Below are positions 1 to 8,599 of a stretch of DNA of 64,000 nucleotides, piece by piece. Every line of letters starts with the position of its first letter. The stretch's first letter is position 1. Source of the stretch: Nitrososphaerota archaeon (lineage in GTDB: Archaea; Thermoproteota; Nitrososphaeria_A; Caldarchaeales; Calditenuaceae); the NCBI GenBank assembly GCA_009889515.1, contig WUQR01000139.1, positions 806,001 to 870,000 on the forward strand. Reading direction: 5' to 3'. Position numbers and translations under genes: made by a program. The notes beneath the pieces were generated by a model. The model did no database searches. It saw only the letters and a program-made list of their open reading frames with translations, and was not told where the DNA came from.

Positions 1-1
1 A

Positions 2-274
2 AGGCAGAGGTGCGAATATGTAATGGCAGTCCAGTCCATAGGCGCCTTCATCGAGAACCTACTACTTGCACTCCACATCCAAGGCCTAGGCGCCTGCTGG
101 CGCTGCGGCCCCCTCTTCGCACCAGAAGCCGTACGCAGGGTCCTAAAACTACCCCCACACCTAGAACCCCAAGCCCTAATCGAGATAGCACACCCAGGAG
201 GCACACGCCCCAAAACCCGGAAACCAGTTAAGGAGATAGCTTACAGAAACATGTGGGGTGAGCCGATATCATAA
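2..274 (+). CDS. nitroreductase family protein, C-terminal part (5' end outside window)
   Basis: The frame is open to the left edge of the window, so this is the C-terminal part only. The visible 90 residues carry the usual end of an FMN nitroreductase fold: a helix with 'ENLLLALHIQGLGACW', then 'PLFAPEAVRRVLKLP' and a closing 'PQALIEIAHP' strand. Such proteins bind FMN and reduce small substrates with NAD(P)H or F420H2. The gene ends by overlapping the start region of cofD, so it may act in F420 metabolism; in actinobacteria a nitroreductase domain is fused to the F420 glutamate ligase (FbiB). That link is inference, since the N-terminus cannot be seen. Confidence 0.75.
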   Translation, partial: RQRCEYVMAVQSIGAFIENLLLALHIQGLGACWRCGPLFAPEAVRRVLKLPPHLEPQALIEIAHPGGTRPKTRKPVKEIAYRNMWGEPIS

Positions 275-1209
275 CAATACTTTCTGGCGGTGTTGGCGGT
301 GCGAGGTTCGCCGCCGGAGTCCTCGACGAGACACCGGAAAGCGAGGAGGTCGTAGTTATAGTCAATACTGCTGACGATGAGGAGTTCTACGGCCTCCATG
401 TCTCCCCAGACATAGACACCGTCCTCTACACTCTGGCGGGGGTCGGGGACTGGGAGCGTGGATGGGGGATAAGAAACGATACTTTCAACTGCAACGAAAT
501 GCTAGGAAAGCTCGGCATAGAAAACTGGTTCAAGATAGGCGACAAAGACCTAGCATTAAACCTGATAAGGACCAAGATGTTAAAAGAAGGTTTCACACTC
601 TCGCAGGCAACTGAAAGGCTTAGAAAAGCCCTAGGGGTGAGGGCGAGAATATTGCCGATGACTAACGACCGTGTGAGGACCATGGTCGAGACTGAGCTAG
701 GCGTGCTGCGATTCCAAGAATACTTCGTCAAACATGGATACAGTGTAGATGTGAGGCGTATATGGTTTGAGGGCATTGAGAAGGCTGAGCCCCTCCATGA
801 GGCAATCCAAGCAGTCCTCGAGTCGGACATAATAGCTATCGCCCCCAGCAACCCGATCGTGAGTATAGGACCTATACTGGGCCTCAAAGGCTTCAGAGAC
901 GCGCTAAAAAGAAGCCCGGCGAAGAAAATAGCAGTCAGCCCCATAATCGGCGGCAAGACAATAAAGGGCCCAGCCGATAAGATGCTCCAAATGATCGGAG
1001 TCGAGCCCACAGCATACGGTGTCTACTCACTCTACAGAGACATAATAGACGTAATGGTAATTGACGTAGAAGACGCTGAACTGGCAAGTAAAATCGAGGC
1101 GGAGGGTAGACAATGCCTAGTCCTAGACACACGCATGAATAGCCGCGGAGACGCGCGTAGACTCGCATCACAGATACTCAAGAGTATAGCAAAGCAGCGG
1201 ACTGCTTAG
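268..1209 (+). CDS. cofD: 2-phospho-L-lactate transferase CofD (F420 biosynthesis), non-canonical start
   Basis: CofD transfers the phospholactyl (or phosphoenolpyruvyl) group from its GDP-activated form to the deazaflavin Fo, giving the F420-0 skeleton. The family hallmarks are present: an N-terminal 'ILSGGVGGARF' nucleotide loop, then 'NTADDEEFYGLHVSPDID', and later 'IAPSNPIVSIGPIL' and 'SPIIGGKTIKGPADKML'. About 313 residues is normal for the family only if translation begins near base 268. No ATG, GTG or TTG exists in this frame between the stop at 259-261 and the conserved N-terminus; the candidates are ATC at 268 or ATA at 271. A GGTGAG ribosome-binding site at 257-262 is well spaced for either. 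The first internal ATG at 499 would delete the GDP-binding loop. Confidence 0.88.
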   Translation: MITILSGGVGGARFAAGVLDETPESEEVVVIVNTADDEEFYGLHVSPDIDTVLYTLAGVGDWERGWGIRNDTFNCNEMLGKLGIENWFKIGDKDLALNLIRTKMLKEGFTLSQATERLRKALGVRARILPMTNDRVRTMVETELGVLRFQEYFVKHGYSVDVRRIWFEGIEKAEPLHEAIQAVLESDIIAIAPSNPIVSIGPILGLKGFRDALKRSPAKKIAVSPIIGGKTIKGPADKMLQMIGVEPTAYGVYSLYRDIIDVMVIDVEDAELASKIEAEGRQCLVLDTRMNSRGDARRLASQILKSIAKQRTA

Positions 1210-1303
1210 AATAATGGAAATGGGCGGGTCAAAGAGCTCCTTTTCCCGTGGCAGAATTTCAATGGGGATGGGGTAAAATGTATAAAGAAGCGGGCTATGC
1301 CTG

Positions 1304-2377
1304 ATGCCTGAGGGATTGGCTACGAGGCTTAGCCCACCGTTAATAGATTTGCACGAGGACATCTCGCTATACTACTTTCTTGGAGGCTATGGGTTAAAAT
1401 TTAAGCCGGAGAGCTTCGACGTCGACTTAAAAGGAAGGCATGGCGACATCCCCAAGTTCAAGAGAGCCGATGTCAGGATCGTCTTCTCCTCCATAGCCCA
1501 CATCATCCCTACGCAGAATCCGTCCAGGCTTAGACAGCAGGTAACGGGTTATGGTGTAAAGGTCGGAGCGATGAGGATACGCTCACCCACGATGGTAACC
1601 CTAGAACATGTCAAGACGTACTATAATCTCCTGTCAGCACATAAAAACGATTTAGGGCTTTTAAGGACTTCCTCAGACCTCGGTGAAGCGCGGAGAGGTG
1701 GAAAGACGTGGTTCTTAATGGCTATAGAGGGTGCCGAGCCGCTTGAGGATGTTGAGGACATAGACCTGTTCTACATGCTAGGTATTAGGTCTCTCCAGCT
1801 CACCTGGAACTTCGACAACAAGTATGCCGCCTCATGCATGTCTAAGCGGGACTACGGCTTAACAGGCGACGGAGAAGACCTAGTTGAAAGGTGTAACGAG
1901 CTCGGCGTCATAATAGACTTGGCCCACGCAAGCAAGAAGAGCACCATCGAAGCGCTGAGCCTCTCCAAGCTGCCAGCAATTGTTAGTCACGCAAACGCTG
2001 CATCCATACAAAAACATGCACGCAATCTCGACGACGAAGAACTGGACGCTTTGAAAAGAAATAAGGGCGTTGTTGGCATCACTATGATTCTACCAACGTT
2101 GGGGAAAGACGCAGACGTAAAAAGAGTCGCGGACCATATAATTTACATACATGATAATTTCGGCCCGGATATACCGGCAATAGGAACCGATTTCTTCGGC
2201 ATCATGCATCTTGACGAGCCCCGAGGCCTAGAAGATATCACGATGTTCGGGAATCTCTGGAGCGAGCTTTTGTCACGCGGATTATCGAAGCAAGACGTAG
2301 AAAAGATAGCTTACGGGAATGCGTTGAGAGTAATAGAGGCTAACGCCACTAAATGGCGTGATACGCCATTCACCTGA
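1304..2377 (+). CDS. M19 family membrane-type dipeptidase
   Basis: The protein of 357 residues looks like a zinc-dependent dipeptidase of the renal dipeptidase family (MEROPS M19), an amidohydrolase-type TIM barrel. The metal-site segments can be seen in order: 'LIDLHEDIS' near the N-terminus, 'AIEGAEPLED' (glutamate ligand) in the middle, 'IIDLAHAS' and 'AIVSHANA' (histidine ligands), and 'AIGTDFFG' near the end. There is no signal peptide, so the protein is probably cytosolic and cleaves dipeptides or related amides. A TATA-like TATAAAG lies at 1281-1287. TTG at 1316 is an alternative start. It follows cofD after about 95 bases and need not share its promoter. Confidence 0.85.
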   Translation: MPEGLATRLSPPLIDLHEDISLYYFLGGYGLKFKPESFDVDLKGRHGDIPKFKRADVRIVFSSIAHIIPTQNPSRLRQQVTGYGVKVGAMRIRSPTMVTLEHVKTYYNLLSAHKNDLGLLRTSSDLGEARRGGKTWFLMAIEGAEPLEDVEDIDLFYMLGIRSLQLTWNFDNKYAASCMSKRDYGLTGDGEDLVERCNELGVIIDLAHASKKSTIEALSLSKLPAIVSHANAASIQKHARNLDDEELDALKRNKGVVGITMILPTLGKDADVKRVADHIIYIHDNFGPDIPAIGTDFFGIMHLDEPRGLEDITMFGNLWSELLSRGLSKQDVEKIAYGNALRVIEANATKWRDTPFT

Positions 2378-2506
2378 CACTTACAGGCCGGTATGAGAGG
2401 TGTTAAACCAGTGAGGCATCTCCCTATCCTTATAGACCCCCTGTTTTTTAGTTCAGAAATGGTGGAAAAGCTCGCAAGATTTAGACGCTTCATAGCAAAG
2501 GGCTTA

Positions 2507-2941
2507 TCAAGCGTATCTTTGATCGATTATTGACCTGATTTCTGCGGGTGTCTTTCCTTCTAGGTAGAGGTTCCTCGCGAGTATCGCTTCATCAACACAT
2601 ACTTGGCAGTTTGATCCGTGTGTATCAGTGAAGCATTCATACAGGCTTCTGTGGTAGGGGGTGTGCATTGGATTATCGCAGCCACAATAGCACCTTATCT
2701 GTTCAAGGAGTTCTGGATACTGTTTGGCTGTCATGTATGCTTCCCTCACAACACCCTTGAAAAGGTCAGGGTTTAAGACGGGTTTTCTACCTTCAATAGT
2801 ACCCAAAGATGTCTGGGAGGGTGTCTGAGGCCAGACAAGCCAAGCAATGAGGGCTGAGAATAAGATAAGCGGAAGAAGGGCTTTTAGAGTTGACGACAGT
2901 TTACTACTGGTGCGCTTCTTCACTCTATTTCTCATTTTCAT
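2507..2941 (-). CDS. membrane-anchored CYCGC-motif protein
   Basis: This 144-residue protein has a basic N-terminus, one membrane segment (about residues 17-40, 'LLPLILFSALIAWLVWP') and an external domain with many cysteines. The domain reads 'CYCGCDNPMHTPYHRSLYEC' followed by 'CQVC', which matches the family of proteins defined by a PCYCGC motif, whose biochemical role is unknown to me. The closely set Cys and His residues suggest binding of a soft metal, and the gene stands beside copper genes. Its membrane anchor is nearly the same as that of the cupredoxin at 7990-8496. A TATA-like AATTAA near 2970 puts the transcript start at the ATG. The copper role is inference. Confidence 0.75.
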   Translation of the reverse strand: MKMRNRVKKRTSSKLSSTLKALLPLILFSALIAWLVWPQTPSQTSLGTIEGRKPVLNPDLFKGVVREAYMTAKQYPELLEQIRCYCGCDNPMHTPYHRSLYECFTDTHGSNCQVCVDEAILARNLYLEGKTPAEIRSIIDQRYA

Positions 2942-3182
2942 CCCACAAAGATGCTATCAAAGAACTAATTAAAGTTTGTCAGAGTCTAATCATAACCGGC
3001 GTGGTGGTCGTGGACATATTTTGGCTTTGGACGCAAAATTTCTATACCCTTTAGGCGAAAATTTTTCAGTCCTCATTTCCGAGAAGAGAATGGGCTGGTG
3101 TGTATAAACGGTTCTAACATTTCATACATAACAATAACAAGACATATATAGGAATGTGGGGTTGGATATCCGTAAAAGGGGT

Positions 3183-3890
3183 ATGTCGGAGATCTCGTAC
3201 CTTTTGCCCCTCGCTCTGGTTGATGGTCTAAATATCTGCGTTCTTAGTATAACCGCTCTACTGATATCCCTGATGTTTACATTTGGTTTGAGTAGGATCC
3301 AAACCCTATTGATGGGTGCTGCCTTCATTGCCGCAGTCTATGCATCGTACTTTGTTGTCGGGCTCGGCTTCCTCATATCTATCTCGGGGTTCCCAACTGT
3401 TCCTCACATATTAGCCAGAATCAGCGCCGCGATCATGCTTTTTATAGGATCCGCCAACATAGTAAATTACTTTTACCCGGGCCTGTTGCCGATATACAAT
3501 GTCTCAGAATACTTTGCAAAAGGTGCTGTATATTTGATGAAGAAGGGTGCTGTTCAGTTGACAAAAATGGTGGCGTTCCCAGCACTTATAGGGGCTGGCG
3601 TACTTACTGGGCTGCATAGCTTTCCCTGCGCATGTACAGGCGGAATATATACGCTATTTCTTTCAACCCTCTCTATGCAGAGTAGCCTGAATCTCTTCTA
3701 CCTCTTTCTCTACAACACACTCTTCATAACCCCCTCCACAACCATACTACTGATTTGTACCAATAGGCATGTGGCAGTTCGGGTACGCAGATGGCTGACG
3801 AGTAGGCATGGGCTAGCGAAGCTGTGGCTTGGCGTCGTCATGGTAATTGTGTCGGCCCTCATACTCTGGGGAGCTCTGACCACCCACTAG
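3183..3890 (+). CDS. CcdA/DsbD-like thiol-disulfide membrane transporter
   Basis: The protein has about six membrane helices and the two cysteine-bearing half-repeats of the CcdA family: 'LALVDGLNICVLS' in the first helix and 'SFPCACTGG' in the middle. Proteins of this family carry reducing power from cytosolic thioredoxin across the membrane to extracytoplasmic thiol proteins, including copper chaperones and CuA maturation factors. That fits its position between a Cys-rich membrane-anchored protein and copper genes. A TATA box (CATATATA, 3143-3150) predicts a transcript start near 3173, so ATG 3183 is preferred over the GTG at 3156, which would lie upstream of the transcript start. The partner substrate is not shown by the sequence. 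Confidence 0.8.
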   Translation: MSEISYLLPLALVDGLNICVLSITALLISLMFTFGLSRIQTLLMGAAFIAAVYASYFVVGLGFLISISGFPTVPHILARISAAIMLFIGSANIVNYFYPGLLPIYNVSEYFAKGAVYLMKKGAVQLTKMVAFPALIGAGVLTGLHSFPCACTGGIYTLFLSTLSMQSSLNLFYLFLYNTLFITPSTTILLICTNRHVAVRVRRWLTSRHGLAKLWLGVVMVIVSALILWGALTTH

Positions 3891-4108
3891 TCGCCAGACA
3901 CGGAATCTGCCATGTAGATGGCCTAAAGACGGCCCCCTCTTACATTGTAGGCGCCCTCAACGTTCTAAATTTCATATAGCTTGCCTGAGCTCTGCCCACC
4001 CCTGCGAAAATGCAATTCTAGTATAGAAGAGATTAAGAGACAGGGTAGAAAATACAGTAATCAGCTCACCATAATCTCATATTTATTTTATATGTCACTC
4101 ACGTGTAC

Positions 4109-4720
4109 ATGTGGAAGAGTTTTATCCCACCCGCCGGTTCCAAGCACATGCAGGAGGGAGTTCCTGCACCCCGGACTGTTACCCCACTATCATACGCCAC
4201 ATTAATCGTACCGATAGCTGGTCTCATCATAGCGCTTGCGTCTAGAGATCTCAGGCTCCTCATTTATACGCACGTCATAACAGGTGGGACATGGACCGGT
4301 ATAGACTTGTTCTATGGGCTGGTGTTGAGCCGGGTGATGAAGGGGCTCACTCCAGATTCTCGGGCAGAGTTTGTAAAGAGGATAGTTCCAATCGCGGTAT
4401 TCTTCGTGCCTGTCCTAGCGGGGGTGGCAATAACATCAGGAATTACATTGGCTCTACGCTACAACATTCTTGACTTTAAGTATCCCATGATTGTGATAGC
4501 CGTTGTGGTAGTGACTGTCCTTGTGATACAGGGCTTCGGAATAATATTACCCAGTGAGATAAGGATATACAGGGAGCTGAGGAAGGAGGTTCCGGACAAG
4601 GATAAGATAGTCCGGCTAGGTCTTCGCATCTTCAGGATGACTGGAAGCCAAGCGATCTTCCAGCTGGCCTTAATCTATGTGATGGCTAATCTAAGGCTTG
4701 GGATACTCAACCCATTCTAA
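4109..4720 (+). CDS. four-to-five-helix membrane protein, CopD/DUF2269-like
   Basis: About 203 residues with four or five hydrophobic helices. One helix carries 'YTHVITGGTWTGIDLFYGLV', a histidine followed by a G-x-x-W-x-G pattern also seen in CopD-like, DUF2269 and HemJ-type membrane proteins. The gene at 43218-43706 has the same pattern. The role is unknown; copper transfer or haem binding through the helix histidine are both possible. ATG 4109 is preferred over GTG 4103 because an AT-rich TATA-like stretch at 4081-4088 is about 26 bases upstream. The gene lies in the copper island but has its own promoter. Confidence 0.65.
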   Translation: MWKSFIPPAGSKHMQEGVPAPRTVTPLSYATLIVPIAGLIIALASRDLRLLIYTHVITGGTWTGIDLFYGLVLSRVMKGLTPDSRAEFVKRIVPIAVFFVPVLAGVAITSGITLALRYNILDFKYPMIVIAVVVVTVLVIQGFGIILPSEIRIYRELRKEVPDKDKIVRLGLRIFRMTGSQAIFQLALIYVMANLRLGILNPF

Positions 4721-4789
4721 CACGCGTACATATTCACGATTCCAATCTCCAATCGCTTCCCTCATATCAACCCGGAACAGCTGCCCCGT

Positions 4790-5011
4790 TCATTCCCCTT
4801 TCAACTTTTTGCGGATGAGCGGAACCAATATTGGTGATGAGATGATGAGTGAGAGGGTGAAGACCCATGCGGCTCCTATGTAGATGTCAATCTGCGAATA
4901 CTTGCCGAGCTGTAGTGCAGCCAGCACAAAGAGTGTGGTTACTAGGCCGGCGAGCAATAGGCATGAGCCCGCTGTAACTAACCTAGCAGTCACACGGCTC
5001 ATTTGCATCAC
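4790..5011 (-). CDS. small two-helix membrane protein downstream of copA
   Basis: A 73-residue protein with two hydrophobic segments ('[20 protein letters not shown]' and '[20 protein letters not shown]') and a basic tail. Its start overlaps the copA stop by four bases (ATGA), which argues for a true gene translated together with copA. I do not recognise a family. It may be a small partner or assembly factor of the copper ATPase, but nothing beyond position supports this. It has no Cys pair or Met-rich stretch. Confidence 0.6.
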   Translation of the reverse strand: MMQMSRVTARLVTAGSCLLLAGLVTTLFVLAALQLGKYSQIDIYIGAAWVFTLSLIISSPILVPLIRKKLKGE

Positions 5012-7539
5012 CTGACTCTCGGCTTCATCCTCTTCATCGTGAGGGTGTTCATGGTTACGGTGAAAGAACTGAGGGCCATTAGCAGGGCTGCTAGTTCGGG
5101 GCTCACTACGAAGCTCATGGACGGGTAGAGGATGCCCATGCCTAATGGCACGGCAGTGGCGTTATAGAAGAATGCCCAGAACAAGTTCTCCTTAATCTTT
5201 CTCATAGTGCGTTTGCTGATGTCGATGGCATTCACCACGTCTCGGAGGTCGTCCTTGATAAGGACTATCTTCCCCGCCTCCATCGCGATGTCTGTACCAC
5301 TTCCTAGCGCTATGCCGACATCCGCCTGGGTTAGCGCCGGAGCATCGTTGATTCCATCGCCTACGAATCCCACCTTCTTACCCTCGGCCTGAAGCTTCCT
5401 TACTTCCTCCGCCTTGTCCTGCGGCAGGACCTCTGCCAATACACGCTTAATGCCAAGACGCTTAGCTATCGCGTTTGCCGTCCTCCTGTTATCACCGGTG
5501 AGCATGGCAACTTCGATGCCCATCTCCTGAATAATATTAACGGCTTCTGCAGAGTGTTCCTTAAGAGTGTCTGCGACCGCTATAACTCCGCAGGCCTCGC
5601 CATCATAAGAGAGGATCATAACTGTCTTCCCCTCGTCCTCCAGGGCTGCTATCTTCTCCTCCAGATCGTCTATCCTTATTCCCTTGCTGGTCATCAGTTT
5701 TCTGTTGCCTAGAAGGATTGTCTTTCCATTGTATGCTGCTTGGACCCCCTGCCCCGGTATAGCCTCAAATGACTCTGGGTCTGGTATGTCGAGACCAAGT
5801 TCCCTAGCCCTTTTCACAATTGCCTTCGCTAGCGGGTGCTCCGACCTCTTCTCAGCAATAGCCGCCATCAAGAGCAGCCATCTCTCGTCACGAGGATGTG
5901 GGTTGGCGCGTATAGCTGGTGCTGCCTTTAGCACTACATCGGTTACTGACGGCTCCCCTTTAGTTAGAGTACCTGTCTTATCGAAGATGATGACGTCAAG
6001 CTTATGGGCCATTTCTAGGGCTTCACCACTTCTTATCAGTATCCCGTTCTCCGCCGCCTTGCCTGTTCCCATCATAACAGCTGAGGGAGTGGCGAGGCCC
6101 ACGGCGCATGGGCATGAGATGACTAGTACAGCTATTGAGATAAGCAGGGCGAGTGTGGCTGGAGAGGCTTGGGGAACGACGCGGTACCAGAACCCAGTAA
6201 AGATCTCCTCGCCCTTAGGTACGAAGAATGCTTCATAGCCAATGAAGAACCAGAAGAGAAACGTTATCAGAGCTAAAACGTGTATGGCGAAGATGAAGTT
6301 TCCTGCAACCCAGTCTGCCAGCCTCTGAATTGGGAGCTTAGAGGTCTGAGCCTGCTCAACAAGCTTTATAATTTGTGCTAAAGCGGTATCCTTACCAACT
6401 TTAGTTGCCCTAAACTTGAGAAAGCCTGCCTTGTTCACCGTTCCACCTATAACCTCATCACCTACCTTCTTGTCCACTGGCATACTTTCCCCCGTGATCA
6501 TGGACTCATCTACGGAGGAGTATCCTTCAATCACTATACCGTCTACGGGAATCCTTTCACCTGGCCTCACTAAGACTACATCCCCGATCTGAACATCATC
6601 CGCTGATATCTCCACCTCTTCACCATCCCGGATCACCCTCGCAGTCTTAGGCTTAATCTCCATGAGCCTCCTGATGGCCTCTGAGGTTCTTCCACGCGTT
6701 ATAGCCTCTAGGAAGCGTCCTAGGACTATGAAGGCTGTTAGAAGGGCTGCTGCCTCAAACCAGACGCTTGGGAGCCCACCCCCGAAGGGGAAGAATGTAC
6801 TGAAAGCGCTGACTGAGTATGCAGCGCCTATACCTGTGGCGTAGAGAAGGTTCATGTCCGTTGCGCCGTGCATCAGCCCTCTAAAGGAGTTAACAAAGAA
6901 CTGCCTAGCAGGACCAAACACTACTATAGAAGTGATAGCAAGGAGGAAGAATTTATTCTCCATAAACTCGGGAACATAAAAATAGTTCAGCCAATACATG
7001 CGGAACTCTCCCAGCATAACTATCAACGCTAGTGGAGTTGCAAGGGCAAGGTTGATTGTCTGCCGTCTTATCTCCTTCCTCCTCTCAAGCTTTCCCCTGT
7101 CAATCGTCAGCTCTGCCTCAACAGCCTCCGACGCCTCATAACCTACCTCCCTGACCGCTTTAACCATCTCCGAAATTTTAACGTCAGATGCGTATTCGAC
7201 TGTTGCCTTACCCAAGGCCAAATTTACCGTAGCATCAAAGACTCCATCCACATTTCTGAGCGCATTCTCAACCTTCTGGACGCAGGAGGCGCAAGTCATC
7301 CCCTCAATCTTTAAGGTAACCTTATTTGTGAGAACTCTATACCCCACATCACTTATAATCCTCTTCAAGTCAGAGAGGTGCACTTTACCCGGGTCATACA
7401 CGACGTAAGCTTTAGCAGCATTGAAGTTAACACTCACATCTATCACTCCTTCTAAGCCTCTTAGAGCCTTCTCTATCGTCTGAGCGCATGAGGCGCAGTG
7501 CATTCCACCAATCTGCAGGTCTATTTTCTTCTCCTTCAC
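5008..7539 (-). CDS. copA: Cu+-exporting P1B-type ATPase CopA
   Basis: An 843-residue copper pump that exports Cu+ with ATP. Two N-terminal heavy-metal-binding domains have 'GMHCASC' (C15, C18) and 'GMTCASC' (C83, C86). The membrane part has the P1B-1 signature '[11 protein letters not shown]', with the later '[11 protein letters not shown]' and '[13 protein letters not shown]' helices that complete the Cu+ site. The soluble domains show 'DKTGTLT' (phosphorylated Asp), '[10 protein letters not shown]', '[11 protein letters not shown]' and the 'TGES' loop. The start is GTG at 7539 with an AGAGGTG ribosome site. It follows the YHS gene by 55 bases and precedes a small membrane protein, forming an operon under the palindrome at 7855. 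Confidence 0.97.
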   Translation of the reverse strand: MKEKKIDLQIGGMHCASCAQTIEKALRGLEGVIDVSVNFNAAKAYVVYDPGKVHLSDLKRIISDVGYRVLTNKVTLKIEGMTCASCVQKVENALRNVDGVFDATVNLALGKATVEYASDVKISEMVKAVREVGYEASEAVEAELTIDRGKLERRKEIRRQTINLALATPLALIVMLGEFRMYWLNYFYVPEFMENKFFLLAITSIVVFGPARQFFVNSFRGLMHGATDMNLLYATGIGAAYSVSAFSTFFPFGGGLPSVWFEAAALLTAFIVLGRFLEAITRGRTSEAIRRLMEIKPKTARVIRDGEEVEISADDVQIGDVVLVRPGERIPVDGIVIEGYSSVDESMITGESMPVDKKVGDEVIGGTVNKAGFLKFRATKVGKDTALAQIIKLVEQAQTSKLPIQRLADWVAGNFIFAIHVLALITFLFWFFIGYEAFFVPKGEEIFTGFWYRVVPQASPATLALLISIAVLVISCPCAVGLATPSAVMMGTGKAAENGILIRSGEALEMAHKLDVIIFDKTGTLTKGEPSVTDVVLKAAPAIRANPHPRDERWLLLMAAIAEKRSEHPLAKAIVKRARELGLDIPDPESFEAIPGQGVQAAYNGKTILLGNRKLMTSKGIRIDDLEEKIAALEDEGKTVMILSYDGEACGVIAVADTLKEHSAEAVNIIQEMGIEVAMLTGDNRRTANAIAKRLGIKRVLAEVLPQDKAEEVRKLQAEGKKVGFVGDGINDAPALTQADVGIALGSGTDIAMEAGKIVLIKDDLRDVVNAIDISKRTMRKIKENLFWAFFYNATAVPLGMGILYPSMSFVVSPELAALLMALSSFTVTMNTLTMKRMKPRVR

Positions 7540-7594
7540 AAAATTACACCTCTACTGAGATACGTCCAAAAAGTCTTGTAAGCCGCACCAGTTA

Positions 7595-7813
7595 TCAACA
7601 ACAGCCCGTATGATGGTGCCCTCTATGTCCACCGTGGCTGTGCAGCTCGTCCTCTTCAAGTTCAACTGACCCCCCATGCTTGTTTTCAAATTCATTTGCA
7701 CAATGCTCGCTACAAAAATAATACTCAACACCTCCGACAATTCTCTTGATCGCTTTCTTCTTTTCTACGCTCATGCCACACACAGGATCCTTAGCTTTCC
7801 CGAACCCGAACAT
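7595..7813 (-). CDS. YHS/TRASH-like metal-binding protein with His-rich tail
   Basis: About 72 residues starting at ATG 7813, where a GGTGA lies just upstream. The body is a YHS domain: 'DPVCGMSVEKKKAIKR', then 'EYYFCSEHCANEFE'. The two cysteines of 'CSEHC' and the one in 'VCGM' form the metal site. The C-terminus 'HSHGGHRGHHHTGCC' is a dense His/Cys cluster that should bind copper or a similar metal. As the first gene of the copA operon it is probably a cytosolic copper chaperone or buffer that hands copper to CopA. The longer reading frame, from 7915, would cross the promoter palindrome and is not favoured. Confidence 0.8.
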   Translation of the reverse strand: MFGFGKAKDPVCGMSVEKKKAIKRIVGGVEYYFCSEHCANEFENKHGGSVELEEDELHSHGGHRGHHHTGCC

Positions 7814-7854
7814 CTTCACCACAATATTGAGCACAGTCGAGTAAAAAGCTAGCT

Positions 7855-7870
7855 CTTTACGAATGTAAAG
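7855..7870. promoter_or_regulatory. palindromic operator before the YHS-copA operon
   Basis: CTTTAC-GAAT-GTAAAG is a perfect 6+6 inverted repeat with a 4-base spacer. It lies about 20 bases downstream of a TATA-like element on the minus strand (7879-7888), so it covers or abuts the predicted transcript start. The same half-sites occur at 8501-8516. A copper regulator is the likely ligand. Confidence 0.65.
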
Positions 7871-7989
7871 AATGGGGACTAAAAATCTAACATGTATCAG
7901 ACTATACGAATACACATTTAAGAGAGGAACCTATTAGGCGGATTTTTAATACGTGACCCGCAGTAGACCGATCAATCGTGAAGTCGTTT

Positions 7990-8496
7990 CTAACTCTCGA
8001 CTATTAACTGGCCCCTCATTGACGGGTTATTACGGCCGCCGCAACAGATATCGCAGTAAAATACGTAGGTTCCTGCCTGAGTAGGTGTGAAGGAAGCTTC
8101 ACTTGCGCCTAAGGGAGGCGCGACTATATTCACACCCATCTCGTCGATGGCAAATTGGTGCTTGCCCCCTCCATCAACGTGGTACTCATTGTCTAGACTG
8201 ACAAGTCTTACAGTCAGTTTCTCTCCCACCCTTGCTCGGATTATATTTGGTCTAAAGCCAGCCATATCTGCTTGGACTTCTACTACCCTGCCAGCTCCAG
8301 ACTGTGCCGGGGACTGCGACGTTATCTGCGACTGTGAGTATGACTGTGGTGTCTGAGGCCAGAGCAGCCAACCCAAGAAGATAATAAACAGAATAAGTGG
8401 AAGAGCTGCCTTCAATGCATCAAGGAGGCCTCGCTGCCTTCGTTTTGTTTTCTTACCTTTCATCAAATAGTATAAGACCTGCTCCAATAAATACAT
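7990..8496 (-). CDS. membrane-anchored CuA-like cupredoxin
   Basis: A protein of 168 residues (or 157 from ATG 8463) with a basic N-terminus, one membrane anchor ('LPLILFIIFLGWLLWPQTP'), a Ser/Gln-rich linker and a cupredoxin domain like cytochrome oxidase subunit II. The ligand region shows His in 'GKHQFAI' and 'YCDICCGGRNNPSMRG': two cysteines spaced as in CuA and a Met, but Asn where CuA has the second His. The domain should face outside the cell and bind copper. It is expressed divergently from the membrane protein at 8670, and the palindrome at 8501 sits on its transcript start. Role as electron carrier or copper scavenger is open. Confidence 0.82.
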   Translation of the reverse strand: MYLLEQVLYYLMKGKKTKRRQRGLLDALKAALPLILFIIFLGWLLWPQTPQSYSQSQITSQSPAQSGAGRVVEVQADMAGFRPNIIRARVGEKLTVRLVSLDNEYHVDGGGKHQFAIDEMGVNIVAPPLGASEASFTPTQAGTYVFYCDICCGGRNNPSMRGQLIVES

Positions 8497-8500
8497 CCGT

Positions 8501-8516
8501 CTTTACACATGTAAAG
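8501..8516. promoter_or_regulatory. palindromic operator, second copy (cop-box-like)
   Basis: CTTTAC-ACAT-GTAAAG has the same half-sites as the site at 7855. Its core TACACATGTA equals the TACAnnTGTA 'cop box' known from CopY-regulated bacterial copper genes, though no CopY is seen here. It lies about 27 bases past a TATA-like TTTTTATT (8533-8540, minus strand), over the predicted start of the cupredoxin transcript, and could also affect the divergent gene. Confidence 0.65.
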
Positions 8517-8599
8517 TATGCGAGTCTCACACTTTTTATTTGTAACAAGGAAGGCATATCTTTTAGTTTAAGGATTTAATGTATGAAAGGAGGTAATGC

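Noticed and set aside
426-1010. 194-residue ORF on the minus strand within cofD
   Set aside because: It is the shadow of a clear CofD reading frame and has no family features.
5684-6238. 184-residue plus-strand ORF within copA
   Set aside because: Opposite strand of conserved CopA domains; no start signals or motifs.
7552-7740. 62-residue minus-strand ORF over the end of the YHS gene
   Set aside because: It overlaps the conserved YHS frame and its ribosome-site context is poor.
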